Of a DNA stretch of 64,000 bases, positions 34,973 through 47,600 are shown one piece after another. The translations under genes were made by a program, and so were the position numbers. The notes beneath the pieces are model-generated. The model had not been told where the DNA came from and made no database searches. It saw nothing but the letters and a program-made list of their open reading frames with translations. Source of the DNA: Cucumis sativus (taxonomy: Eukaryota; Streptophyta; Magnoliopsida; Cucurbitales; Cucurbitaceae); the NCBI RefSeq assembly GCF_000004075.3, contig NC_026657.2:13144001-13208000 (forward strand), given 5' to 3'. Within the stretch, counting starts at the first letter, position 1; every line of letters starts with the position of its first letter.

Positions 34973-37900
34973 GATCTGATCTGTTCTAGAGCTTTTTCCC
35001 TGTGGTTGGATTTGGTTCAAGTTTGAAAAGTTCTTGTGGAAATATTTCCATTTTTTCGTCATTTTGTAGGCAGCTGAGTCACCATCAGTCTCCTTTTGTT
35101 TCTGCTCGATTTTTCTACTATTTCTGTAAAACCAGTTATTTGCTTATTCTTCTGTTCTGAACTTTGTGATTATTGTGTTTGGAGATTGAATGGGTTTAAA
35201 TTAAAAAATTGTCTACCATGTACATTGTATTTCTTTTTTAGCAGAACTGAGATTTAACGGTTTGGTTTATCGTCAGAGAATTTTTGTTATGTGAATTGTT
35301 CAAGCATTTATAGCAACCAACTGTAGTTTGAAATAGCTTCATATTCTTAGTAGTTTCTAATATTTACTTGTATTTTAGAAGCTTCTTTATTCTTTGCTTA
35401 TTTTCGAAAAATGTTTTTAGCTAATTATGGTATATTTAAATGAGTTGTTTTATTATATTGAGGATAGATATTAGAATTTCACAACCAATTATTTGGTAGA
35501 AAATTGCAATTTAGGGGATTGTCCTTGTTCTAGTGTAGTGAAACTCAACATTTTGAAGGGCAACGATCAACATTATAGAAGAGAGAATTATGATTACTAT
35601 ACTAATTCTCTTCTTTAGAGAAGGGGAAAATGGAATATAGATAATAATTGGATAACTAGACTGATGGGATTCATAGCGGTTGGGCCATTGTGCAACTTTA
35701 ATGGATCGTAATGGATGATTGGTCCAGCCTCGCTAAGACGTTGAAATCACGTTGGGCTTTGATAGGCCCGTATTGATCAATTGCATGAAGCCGAATTCTT
35801 TTGGATAAAGGCTTCGTCAGGGCTTTAGATTGATCTTGAAATAGAATCACTTTATATTGTTGATGCTATACCTTTTTTTAAAACCAAACTTTTTAATTTG
35901 GAGTGAAGTTTGAACCTAAGATTTGAAGGAGGTTGGAGAACAATTTTACCATCAAACTAATTACAATTTTTGGTTTTATATAGTTCTTTTTAAAATATAT
36001 AAATAGCTAGTGAGAATCCATTAATTCTTGTGGTAATATCGACAATTTTTCATCAATTCCATCCTATTCAAAGTCACACAATCAGTTTGTATATTAAATG
36101 AGAATCCATAAAGCTATATGGTTGATATGCATAACCCACACCCTAAACTTTAATATTTTTTTTAGAAAAATCATGGACCAACTAGACACATAAATTAAAA
36201 TTTAAGATTTCATTCCCCATATTCAAATTTATATATAATAAATTAATTACTTTGTAAACAAGGACAATAATTCGAAAGTTATTAACTAAGAATTTCGTGA
36301 ACTAACAATTTTGCTTTTTTCACTTTTTTTTTTACAACAATTTACATATTTCTTAAATTCATGGTTAAATTTATAGCCGAATTTGGAAAACAACTTTTGA
36401 AAGTTTTCTTTTTCTTTTTCGATTTTAAAAAATTTATTTAATTCATTGAAATAATATAGATAACAAAAACAAAAGAAAAATTAAAGGTAGAAATAGGTAG
36501 TGTTTGTAGGCTTAGTTTTTACGAACAAAAACAATAAACGAAATATTAAGGAAATCAAACCTAAATGTTTTACTAAAACTAAATATTATATTTGAAAAGT
36601 TCAACATTTTTCTTTAAAGAAGTACCGATATGGATAGAGTTTTGTGAATTGATGACAATTATTTAAAGGAGAATTTTATAGAGAGAAATATAGTTATAAA
36701 AGAAGACAAAGAACCAAAAACAAAGAAGAAAAAAAGAGGAAAAGTTCACGTGTCATAGCAACAGAATAGTAACCCGTGAGTGAATATTTTGGCACTCATT
36801 CAATCACAGTCCTTCACACCATCAAAACAAAACAAAACTATTGTTTCTCTCTCTCTCTCTCTCTTATTTTTATATCTTCAAAAATCCAATTTGCCAAAGC
36901 ACCCGTGACATTGTTATTATTTGAATGATCTTTTTCCTTAAAAAAAACGTCACTTATTTTATTTTATTTTCAAAAAGAGTGGATGTTGAAATTTGAAATT
37001 TTTAACTCATGCAAGATGTTATTAATTATAACATGGGTTGGTTTCGTGTTATCTTACTTTTTGGTCCCACCTTGTTCTAGTCTCGTTTGAGTTGAATACT
37101 CTATCAATCAAATGCATTTTGATGTTTAAGTTAGATCGAATAGAGACTACTATTTACTTTTCTCAAGTTAAAAAAAGACATGTTGAATTAGACTATTTAT
37201 AAGGTATTTCTTTGACATTAGCTTGAAGTTTTGTGTAACGTGAACAACATCTCATTGTATCTTGTGGAGTTATAGCTAGAGTGCCAACAAATTTGACTTG
37301 TTATTTCTTTTATTTCAAGAAAAAAATACAAACAAAAACATGCCTATCCACTACAATATTTTGGCCTAGTCTCGTAACATTATTTTATCTAAGATATATA
37401 ATGGAAGACAATATTAGCTCATATCCCTTTATTCTTTATATATATATATATATCAATTTGACGTTTCCACAAATATATATATGGAGAAAAAATTGTGGCT
37501 CAGAGAAAATATAAATCCTATAATAAGAAAGTATAATATAAAGTTTGCATGTGGGGTCTTTTGGACATTTTGGTCTATATGCTCAAATGATTGAAGCCTC
37601 ACCTTCACATCAAGGGGCTCTCTAATCCCTAACATCTCTCTGGATCTAATTTTATTATTATTCTTTGTAAAGGGCCAAACAAGAATCATAAAATAATTGA
37701 CAAAATTCAAAACAAGAAAAGATGCTCTCACTAATTTGCTTTTAACACTTAGCATTCACTCATTTTCTCTTTCAATAATGATTAATGAATTATTTTATAT
37801 TTCTATCCATAATACTTTATGGATGTTTATGGACATTGAGAGATATTTCTTAATAAAATTAAAAAAACTAAAGAACAGTTAACCTTGTTTTATTATTCTT

Positions 37901-38312
37901 TTAAAGAGTTTGCATCTTTATTATTTATATTATATATACTTTAGTAATGTTGGTTAAAAAAACAATAATTACTTAATTTTTATACAAAAAAAATGAAATA
38001 CATAAATATTTTCAAACTTATAATAAAAAATTTAAGAAATAACAAAATGTTGAGTTTTTTTTTCTAAAAAAAACAACAATAATAAAATCATTAGGCAAGA
38101 CTAGATTTAAGACTTATATCAAAATAAAATAAAATAAAATGGTCATTAAAAGTATAAAAACTACCGCTCAAACATACTTCAAATAAGTATATATGCATCA
38201 AATTGTATATATATATATTGATCTCTATCATTTTATTTTACAAAAAAAGAAAAAAATTCCACAAATGGAAATAACAATGAAGGTAACAATAATAATAGTA
38301 GTTAACGTTTTA
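34973..38312. other. AT-rich spacer between SGT1 and the ABCG gene
   Basis: The first 250 bases should be the SGT1 3' untranslated region. No further coding sequence is visible. Noted items: 'gttgggccattg' and 'gttgggctttgataggcccg' near 35670-35770 (site II-like motifs in a GC-richer patch), a (CT)n run at 36846-36864, and (TA)n runs near 37440 and 38208. The two genes converge across this spacer. Confidence 0.5.
36846..36864. repeat. (CT)n microsatellite
   Basis: About nine CT units in an AT-rich spacer. Confidence 0.85.
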
Positions 38313-41300
38313 TTATTTCTTAGATGTAGAAACCCTTCTAATCAAAACAAGCAAACAAAGAAGACGATATAACACAAAAAACGCTACCAAAGCATAAACA
38401 TTTCTCCAACGTTGGTTCTGATCAAGACCTCTTTTAACCAACACATCTCCCCCCGTGACCAAACACTCATTTTCATTCTCTTCAAACCAAATGAAGCATC
38501 TTGAAACCAAACACGAATATTCGTTGATTAGCAATGCATCAAGAGCGTACTTGTACATCGACATGAAGTTCATAAACATCCAAAACTTAGGCAAGCTTTC
38601 TTGTGATATGAAGTAACCCGAGAATAGGAAAAACGCAGCGAGGAGAACCGTCACGAGCGACGTCCCGGCTATGTAGTTTGGGGCGAGGGAGCTTAGGAAG
38701 AGAACAAAGGAGTTGGCCATTAGAATGATGACCCAAATGACGAGGACGAAGTAGGCGAAAGCTTGCCAAGTGGCACAGAGGCCGACGAGGAAGTAGACGG
38801 AGGCGGAGTAGATGAGGGCGATGGCGAGGAGGTAGGGGAGGAAGACGAGGGTGTTGGCGATAATGTAGGAGGAGAGACGGTAGAGGCCGGAGGAGGTTTC
38901 ACGGAGGAGAATTGGACGTTCGTTGAGGAAAATAGGAAGAGTTTCGGTTGTTGAAGAGAGGAGGAATGTTAGTGTGAAGGCGAATAAACCAAATCTTTTC
39001 TCTATGCCGGCTTTGTCCATCCCGATGTTTATGTAAATTGTTCCTGTTTACAAATTACATAAATATATATATATATATTAATCCATCTCGACTATACTCA
39101 TCTTTTTTGTTAATTATAATTTCACTTTGTAAATTGGAAAATTGTAAAATTTGACCAAATATTTATATGTTATAGAAAATTTTATAATTTTTTTCTTTTA
39201 GTTGTTTTTTTTATAGATGGTAAATAATTTTATTTTATATATTTTTGAAAAAAATCCTTTTGTATATAAGAATTTATTTAAAAAATTATAAATATAAATT
39301 TATTTCACAATAATGTTTATCATTTGTACCAGTTCAACATAAGATAAATATAATATTAAAAATTGAAAAAAAAATTGTTTGAATAATTATTTTTTTAAAA
39401 AAAATATGTCAACACGTGAGTCTAATCGAATATAAAATGCATGGAGTGGTTCGAATTTTTGTACCTTTGTTGTAGAAAAATAAAAAATAAAATGTAAATT
39501 TTATCTTTAGTAAAATAAAATAAATGTATTTTATAGAAAATTGAAATTTACAGCTAATTTGTATACAATTCAATCTAAATAAATCCAAATTATAAAATTA
39601 TCATTCTTGACTTGGGGCCAAAAGAAAATCTTAAATACATTTTAGAGAAAAAACCAAATAGTAATATTATTACAACTAATTTTTGTATGAATGATAAATA
39701 TTTTATCTATTTTTGCATTTTTAGGTATTTTCGTTACAATTAGAAAACAAGTTTTCTAAAAAATAAATTTCTAACAACTCATTATTGAAATTGACATTCC
39801 AATATTTTCTGGAAAGAAATATAAACGTGATTTTGGTTTTAATAATTCAAACCTGCCCGAATAAATCAAAACGAAATTTTAAATAATATAATTAAATGTC
39901 ATGTTACCATTTCAAAAAAAACTCACAAATATACTAGTTTCTTTAAATTAAAATAAAAAAAGTATAAAAATATCTATATTTCCTATTAACATAAAAAAAA
40001 TAGATAAAAAAAAGAATCATTTGAATGATAAAACTATTGAAGATGTTTATAAAATATATAGAAAAGTTCAAATTATATAAACGATAGCGATAGATGCTTG
40101 TACACATTTATAAACGTTTATAAATGATAGATTTAAAATATTACTAGTTTTATAAATATTTTGCTATATTTAAAAATGTAAAAAAAAATTAAAATTACAA
40201 GTAAAGGAAAATGTAATTTAAAAAAAACACTCACAAGTGTGCTACGTTTCTTTAATTTAAAATCAATTTAAAAAAAAGTACAAAGAGATCTATACTTCGT
40301 ATTACCATTAAAAAGGATTACTGTAAGTAAAGGAAGAAGTAATTAAAGGGAGATAGATATAAGAGAGAAGTGTGATATTGATTTACATACCTAATACAAT
40401 TCCCACAACAAGAGCTTCCAAAGTATTAGTCAAAAGCAGCTGCCTCGTTCGAAATATAATAATCCAAAATCTCCAATGAAGCGTCAAAATCTCATGCAAT
40501 CTACAGCTCCGATATTTAATCTCATTGTTTTCATTATCTTCATGATTATTCGAACAGTAAGTACCACCTTCATTACCAATAATCACAACACCCTTATTAC
40601 AAGGCGTAAGATCATTAATAATTTCCATAGCAAATTCCAAAGCATTAAGCTGCGGCGGAATACATAACTCTTTCGATATCAAATAACTCTCCAAACTCTC
40701 AACACTCCCATGATGAATCACACATCCTTTACATAGCAAAAGTATCCCATCAATCTCAGACAGTATCCGATAACTCGGCTGATGAATCGAAACCACCACT
40801 GTCCGATTCCTCGACTCGCATATCGATTTAAGGGTCGATATCACATTATATGCGGACCCACTGTCGAGGCCGGAGGTTGGTTCGTCGAGAAGTAAGATAG
40901 CTGGATCGTGGAGGAGAGCGAGGCCGATAGATACGCGTCGACGTTCACCACCAGAGAGGCCGGAGATGAGGCGAGTGTTGGCGAGGTGGGAGAGACGGAG
41001 GTCGGAGAGAAGGGAGTTGACAGTGGAGGGGATTAGGGTTTTGTTAGGGAGGAGGAGGCGGGCGGCAAAGGTGAAGGTTTCAGAGACGGTTAAGAGAGGG
41101 AGAGAGGCGTCGTGTTGAGGGACGTAGGCGGAGAGTTTACGGAAGGTGGAAGGGTTAAGAGGGGAGGAGTTGAGGAAGAGGGAGCCTTGGGTTGGGGAGG
41201 TACGGGCGGAGAGGATGTCGAGGAGAGTTGATTTGCCGGCTCCGCTTGGGCCGACGATGGCGAGGATTTGGGAAGGGTGGGCTGTGAAGGAAATGTTACG

Positions 41301-41483
41301 GAGAATGTAGGTGGGTTGGGTGGTGGTGATGCAGGATTTGAAGAGCCAGTTGTAGGGTGAGATGGTGGTGGATTTTGTGTAGGAGATTGAGGATGCTGTT
41401 AATGTGTAGCTTCTTGGAGGCAGTGGTGGCGGCGGCGGCGGAGGTGGTGGTTCTGCTTGTGGCTGTGGTTGGTCTTTTTCCAT
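38313..41483 (-). CDS. Half-size ABC transporter, subfamily G (ABCG8/ABCG4/ABCG23 group)
   Basis: Exons 41483-40391 and 39043-38313 join in phase 1 to give 607 residues. The nucleotide-binding half comes first: Walker A GPSGAGKST at 78-86, Q-loop Gln 123, signature LSGGE at 176-180, Walker B ILLLDE at 196-201 and switch His 234. It is followed by a transmembrane half with about six spans (for example SSYIIANTLVFLPYLLAI and SLVTVLLAAFFLFSGYF). Such half transporters work as dimers, often at the plasma membrane; substrates of this small group are not known to me. The N terminus has a run of about eleven Pro, coded partly by a GGC/GGT-type repeat on the plus strand. The 1347-base intron falls just before the second membrane span. 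Arabidopsis ABCG8 is At5g52860, next to the families of the two flanking genes. Confidence 0.94.
39044..40390 (-). other. ABCG intron, AT-rich with a diverged direct repeat
   Basis: A stretch of about 85 bases at 39915-39995 ('actcacaaatatactag...') recurs in diverged form at 40222-40310 ('actcacaagtgtgctac...'). The bases between them include 'gatagcgatagatg', related to the motif common in this window. No exon is visible. Confidence 0.45.
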
Positions 41484-41846
41484 TGGGAGAGAGATTTTTG
41501 TGATGGAGAGAGAATGAGAAAGAGGGAGATGGAAGTGATCTTAAATTGACTGTCATGTAAGAATACTAAGTGACTTTCATAAAAATATTCATAAAACCCA
41601 ATTTTTTTTTATTGAATTATATAATTAATAGAATTATAAAATAATTTTTCATACCTCCACGAATTCAAATATTTATAAAATACATTAAAATTTTAAATTT
41701 TATTAGAGATCGACACCCGGGTATTTAATATATTCTAAAACTTTATTATATTTTGAAAATAATTTTTCATACTTCTATAAAAGTAAAAGAATTTTCAACC
41801 AAAGATGTGCTCTCGATAACTAAAAGTGGTTTAAAATATCACTTAT

Positions 41847-42295
41847 AGTCCTTAAACTTTCATAAAAAAGTAACAATTTAGTCTTCTACTTTAAATTTTG
41901 TAACAATTTAGTCTTTATTATAAAAAATTAATGAGATTTATTACATAAATAAATCGATAAACTAATTAGAGGCTCATTTTAGAAAATATGCATAGTTTAC
42001 CTTATAAGATAATAACAAAACTACATCAAATATTTTGATGATTTTTTTCTGTTAAGAACTAAATTGTTACAAATTAACAACATAAACTTAGTTTAACTGA
42101 CATTTATATGTTCCCGAAACAAGAGGTCTCGAGTTCAATTTCTCTACTCCAAATTCTATTTAAATAGACCTAAAAATAATGTTACAAATTAAGAAAATCA
42201 ATTATTAAATTGTTAAAATACTGAAGTTACCGAGTAAACTAATACAAAATCAAAATTTTTGGGATTAAATCAATAAAAACTAAAGTTTAAGGACT
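41847..42295. mobile_element. MITE-like element with nested inverted repeats
   Basis: AGTCCTTAAACTTT at 41847-41860 is the exact reverse complement of 41847's partner at 42282-42295. Inside, 'gtaacaatttagtc' (41870) is matched by 'aactaaattgttac' (ending 42070). About 450 bases, AT-rich, no coding. Target duplication was not resolved. It is about 360 bases upstream of the ABCG start codon, so it may lie in the promoter. Confidence 0.6.
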
Positions 42296-43864
42296 GAATT
42301 ATTAATTTCATAAACGGATAAAAAGTATTTTTTAACAAAATGTTGGAAGCCAAAGAGTTGTGAACTCTATTTACTATTTGACGGAAGGAGTTGGTGAGTA
42401 CCCCAACTAAAAAATCAAATTTATATATCAATCGTTTACATCGCAGTCTCACGAACTTCGTACCTCTTCGTTGCTCACTATTCAATTCCCCACTCCCAAA
42501 CATCCCTACAAGTAAAACTTAGTCAATACTACATCCAATTTTTAATTGTGCATCACAATATTTTTTTTAGAAAAAGAGATGCATTATATTGCCTAAGAAA
42601 ATGAGGGTATTCTTGTAAAGGGAAAAAATTATCGACGGATATCATTTTGTCTAGAGGCTAAATTTCATTTTCGAACCTGTTGATGGTGAATTGACATTTT
42701 GTACCTTAGAGAGTCAAGGAAGAAACTTGTGGCTCTCAAATATTGCATGTCTTCTTTTACTTCTTCTTCTTAATAATGAAGTCAAAAGTCAGAATCGGCA
42801 CTTGGCAAAGGCATAAAGTGGAGTAGTGGCGACAAAATAGTAAATGAAATTTAATCAATCAAAATAATGTGTAAATATAGGGGTTTAAATGACTGATCTG
42901 AAAATTTATTCATGAAATTAAATTTTAAGTAAGATAAAGTGATAATTAATTTAATACATATTTTAAAGGAAAATGCATACATACATATATATATATATAT
43001 ATAATAGAGATGTGAATTGAGCATATTTTACTGGGCTTATGTACAGTTGGTCAGACATAGAAGAAGCCATGCAGAAGTGAAGTTTAAGAATATGATTTCC
43101 AAGTGGACAGTCCATTTTCTCTTGAATTTTACATTCTATGGATTGTATAATAATGGTGTCAAACCTCTTCTCTCTTCCAAATAAATAAAAAGAACAAAAA
43201 AGGTCAACACTTGTACATTTAAGATTTATTGGCTAGCCTTTTAATTTTTTTTAAGTTTATAATTTTTAGAAATTAAGAAAAATATCAGTTTTCACTAAAC
43301 TAAAACTTTGAACTATTAGTTATATATCCATTTAAATTATTTAAAATTTTGATGATAAGTGTATCAATTATACTTTTTCATTTTTCCTCCGTAAACCATA
43401 TTAAATTTGTATATTATACTCATAAATTTTCATAACTCAATCAACTTGCACTATTTTTTAGAATTACATTTTCAAATTCATCCATCCATCAATCATAAAC
43501 TTTTTCAAATGTCAATTTTGTAAAATGAATAATTATTATAAAAAAAAATAGAAAATTTGACCAACCATTTATCTTCTATAGGAAAAAAGTACTAAAAAAA
43601 TTGGTAAAAAATAAAACATTTTGAAAAAATATTTAGGCTTTATGAAATTTTGTAATTTTTCTATTTTTGAAAAAACTTTAGTTATCCATTTTCTTCTTTT
43701 TTTATATATATATAATTTTTCAAAAAGAATATTCAAAGTTAAAGAGTTCACTGAAGAATCGGCGCAGATAATTTTTCCCTCCCTCCGACTCAACTTTGGA
43801 AGAACCGAAATGTGTGTGTTTATTTTTGTTAATTAAAAATAAAGAAGTTATATTCAGAATATAG

Positions 43865-43925
43865 CAGCAGCCCGTGACACCTCCCTCCAGATTTATTATA
43901 AGCCGCCGGACGTCGTCGTTTTATG
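43865..43925. promoter_or_regulatory. Isolated GC-rich spot with a GCC-box
   Basis: AGCCGCC at 43901-43907 matches the GCC-box bound by ERF factors and is followed by GACGTC. The surroundings are very AT-rich. No gene could be attached to it. Confidence 0.3.
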
Positions 43926-44370
43926 ATCTGCCATATAATTTAAAAAGCACTTCTTGCCAACACAAAGACAAAGTTTCTTCTGCTTCTGCTTATGGTGTTA
44001 TATGTGCAACTTGAAACAGCTTCTTTCCATTTTTTAGAAATCAGTTCTACTTCTCCTACCCTACATTGGATTAATTGGGATGAAAAAACATTTAGAGCAT
44101 CTTCAATTGTGTCTGTATTTGCTTAGTCCATCAAACTGTTACGACAAATATATTCAGTATACTCTATAAATACTAGTAGGATATCCTTAGCCAATCCCAC
44201 ATGCCATTCACAACAAATTCATTCCAATTTTAACCTCTGCATATTCATATTTGAGATATCAATTAGGTAATTATTTGGATTTTTATCTTTTTAAATGTAG
44301 GAGAAGATTAAAATGATAAACAATCTGGTGATTTCTTTGACGGTAAAGAGTTTCCTTAGGCCATTGAATT

Positions 44371-44375
<5 letters not shown>

Positions 44376-44404
<29 letters not shown>
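44376..44404. repeat. (TA)n microsatellite
   Basis: About fourteen TA units. Confidence 0.9.
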
Positions 44405-44408
<4 letters not shown>

Positions 44409-44463
44409 TCATTTAAAATATTTTATTTCAAACGTAGAAAAAAACGGACCACAAACCACGGAT

Positions 44464-44670
44464 TGGGCCACGTAAAATTCTGGATACAGTCAAACTTGTA
44501 ATAATCATGGGCTGCCAAAAGCCCAATGAAACTAACTATCCCCACAAAAAGCCCAATTAAATTAACCGTTCTCTCCCCACTTGATGAAGAGTATTGCAAA
44601 TTAATTTGGTAAACAACAATTATAAATACCACAAAAATAAAGGTGTTGTCGTCTTCCTCTCTCGAGTTCA
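44464..44670 (+). promoter_or_regulatory. Promoter-like block: four site II motifs and a TATA box
   Basis: TGGGCC at 44464, TGGGCT at 44508 and AGCCCA at 44520 and 44550, followed by TATAAATAC at 44621 and a pyrimidine-rich leader-like stretch (gtcgtcttcctctctcgag, near 44648). The layout matches the promoter of a housekeeping gene read on the plus strand, but no coding sequence follows. Confidence 0.35.
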
Positions 44671-47600
44671 ACAAGGCATAGTTAGTCTAAAACCTTCGAT
44701 CTTAATAATGTGTTAATCTATTGAATTGAAGCATAATCATTTTAGCAAACATAAATATCATAAAAAAGAATACTTTTTTCTAAAGGAAAAAAAAAATTGT
44801 TGATGGCAACTTACTCGGCTTTCACATTCCACCAATTATGAATTTGTAGTTAGGGAGGAGGTTCCCTCCAAAACAGTTGAAAGTATTTACCGTTAATACT
44901 CTGATACTTATGTTAAATCTCAACACAAATGTGAGAGCAACAAATTTAAGAAGAGTATGAACTTATCTGATGTTGAATCGTCGTATGAATTATAGTACGT
45001 TAAATTATATAAAAAAAACATCAACTTTGTAGTTTAGATAAAAAATATTTCTAAATTTAAAAAATAATAATAATAAATGCTCATAAACTTGAACCCCTTC
45101 AAGGTACCTTCACAGGTAGTTTTTTTTTTTTAGGAAAATCGTTAAAATTTTGTTTAACTTTTTTTTATAAATACCTGGTAAATTTTTTTTAAAGAAAATC
45201 TCTCTTATTCAAATTTTCTCGCCAACCAAACAAAAAAACTTAAAATTTAAGTTAAAATCATAGTTTTAATTTTATTTGACTATTAACATACACAGGTAAC
45301 GAACACAACCGATGTCTATAGTTATGATTGTAATTAACATACAGTTAACTGTCAAATAAAATTTTTAATTGACTATTAACACAATATTGATAATATGATA
45401 AATCTAATAGTGTGACAATTTTTTGTTTGACTAATTATTGTTTTATATGTTTTAAGGAGAACATTTTATTTTGAAACATCGTCGGATTTTGTAGAATTTT
45501 AAGTTTTAACTTCCATAATTTAAACATTGTGGGTTTAAATTATGGATGTTGATACTAAATAGATATATATTTTACATAAATTTCTATTTCAATTGATATT
45601 TCTAGAAAAATTATAAAAAAATAAAAAATGTATTATTTTAAAATAAGCAAACATGTTTGTTGTTTATATTATATTTTTATTAATGTCATTTTGATGTTTA
45701 TTTTTGTGTGATTTGTGGATCTTTTTAAAATATAATAAAAATATAAATTCAACCCTTGTATCGATATCAAACTCATGAAAATGTACAAGTATTAATAGAA
45801 ATATCGAAATATCGACTATGATTTGAACTTAAAATTTTTATTTTTATTTTAGGTGCTAAAACTATTGAAATTTTGAAAAAATAATTTTAAGGAGAATTAT
45901 TGTATATAGAAAAAACTATTAAAAATATTTTACGAAATATAGTAAAATTTTAAATTCTATGAGTGTCAATTAATATCAATAATAAACACGGATAAAAATC
46001 TATCCATAATAGATTTCAAATTTTACTATATTTGAAAGTATGTATTGTTTTAAAAGTTCATAAGATATTTTACCAAAGAATAGGAAACTTGACAATGGGA
46101 TGTGAAACCACAGACATCAAATAAACTATATACAACAAACACAAATGCATGTGATTAATTAATTAATCCAATGAAATTAGGGATCCAATGAAAGAAAAAA
46201 CTATATTATAAATAATTCGATCATATAATATAATGGTGAAGAAGAAGAAGAAGAGGAATAACCTACCCAACTTTCTTTATCCCAAAGCCCTTTAAAAAAG
46301 CAAATAAATGAATAAAATTTAACTTAAAGAGCAAAAGAGATGAGTTACATATAATTTGACATTAAATTTTGGTATATTTATATATATATATAATATGATG
46401 AAAGGGGGACAAAGCAAATCTAAAACCCTAGGAGAAAGATATGGTGTTGGGTATTCTCTTATTATATTCTCTTAATTTTTCTCTAGGGACATTCATTGTA
46501 TTAATGTGTATATGTATTATATACATTGTTTTCAAATTTCTCAAGACTAAATAAATAAATTATTCAATATTAATTACTTTTTCTTTTCTTTTCGCCTTTT
46601 GGATTAAAAGATGTAAAAAATATTATTTGGTTTGTGACACAATTTTTATTAAAAAATAAAAACTTGTTTGAAAATAATTTTATTTGTTTTATTGAAAATT
46701 TATTTTTAAATATAGTAAAATATTGTATTAGTAATATATACTGCAGACACGGTTATTTATTAGCTTTATTATAGATATTTATATTTATATTGATTATGTT
46801 TTAGATTTTCTTACTTCTTTCAAGTATTTGTTACTCATATTCAACTGGACTTTACTATAAACGAGTCTCGTTACTTATCAATAGATATATGAAAATGTAA
46901 TTAAATATTGAGTTACCTGACTCACATTCTTTGTAATCTTTTCACAATGGTTTGCTTTGTCATATTTGTAACTTGGTTCCTAACCAACTTGACTCTATTA
47001 ATTATGTCACGTGGGGGTTTTAAATCTTAGTTATTTTGCTTGCACCACTAATAAATAATTGTTATGTTTGAATATATGTATATATATTTTTTTTTTGTTA
47101 TTTTAAAAACTACCCTAAAATTCAAGCCTTTTTAACGGAAATTTTAGAAACTTTTTACATAGGAAAAGAAAAACACATAAATGCATTTTAAGAAAATGAG
47201 CTTACTCTTTTAATATGAACAAAAAAAGAAAAAACTTAGAGGAAAAATCAATTTCTATGGGTTCTAAGATAACTTTTGAGTTACAATGTCCTAGAAAGAA
47301 AAAAAGTTAGCAAAAAAGAAGAAAAAAAATGCATTCAATTCAATCTCTTTCAAATTCATAGTGATTAAATCAAAGAAAGAATGCAAAGTGTTCAATTAAG
47401 AGACAAAAAGCACTTATATGCTTTTTCACTTTGAACTAATTAGCTAACCCTTTTCTATTCTTTTCTTCTTTTTTTTTTTTCCAACGAAAGCAAATAAAAA
47501 TGCTGCTTTTGATGTCCCAAACAAAAAGTAAAATTCTCAATACATGTTTCCAAAGTTAAAGAAAAGCTTCTTCTTTCTCGTTGAAATTTGTTCAATGGGC

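Noticed and set aside
38587..38954. Frames on both strands inside the second ABCG exon
   Set aside because: Shadows of the transmembrane domain; codon use and length favour the minus-strand transporter frame.
44190..44215. 'atcccacatgcc' resembling the upstream element of plant snRNA genes
   Set aside because: No TATA box at the right spacing and no U-snRNA sequence follows.
44423..44674. Minus-strand frame of 83 codons with two hydrophobic stretches
   Set aside because: No family resemblance, overlaps the promoter-like block, and its composition follows the AT-rich background.
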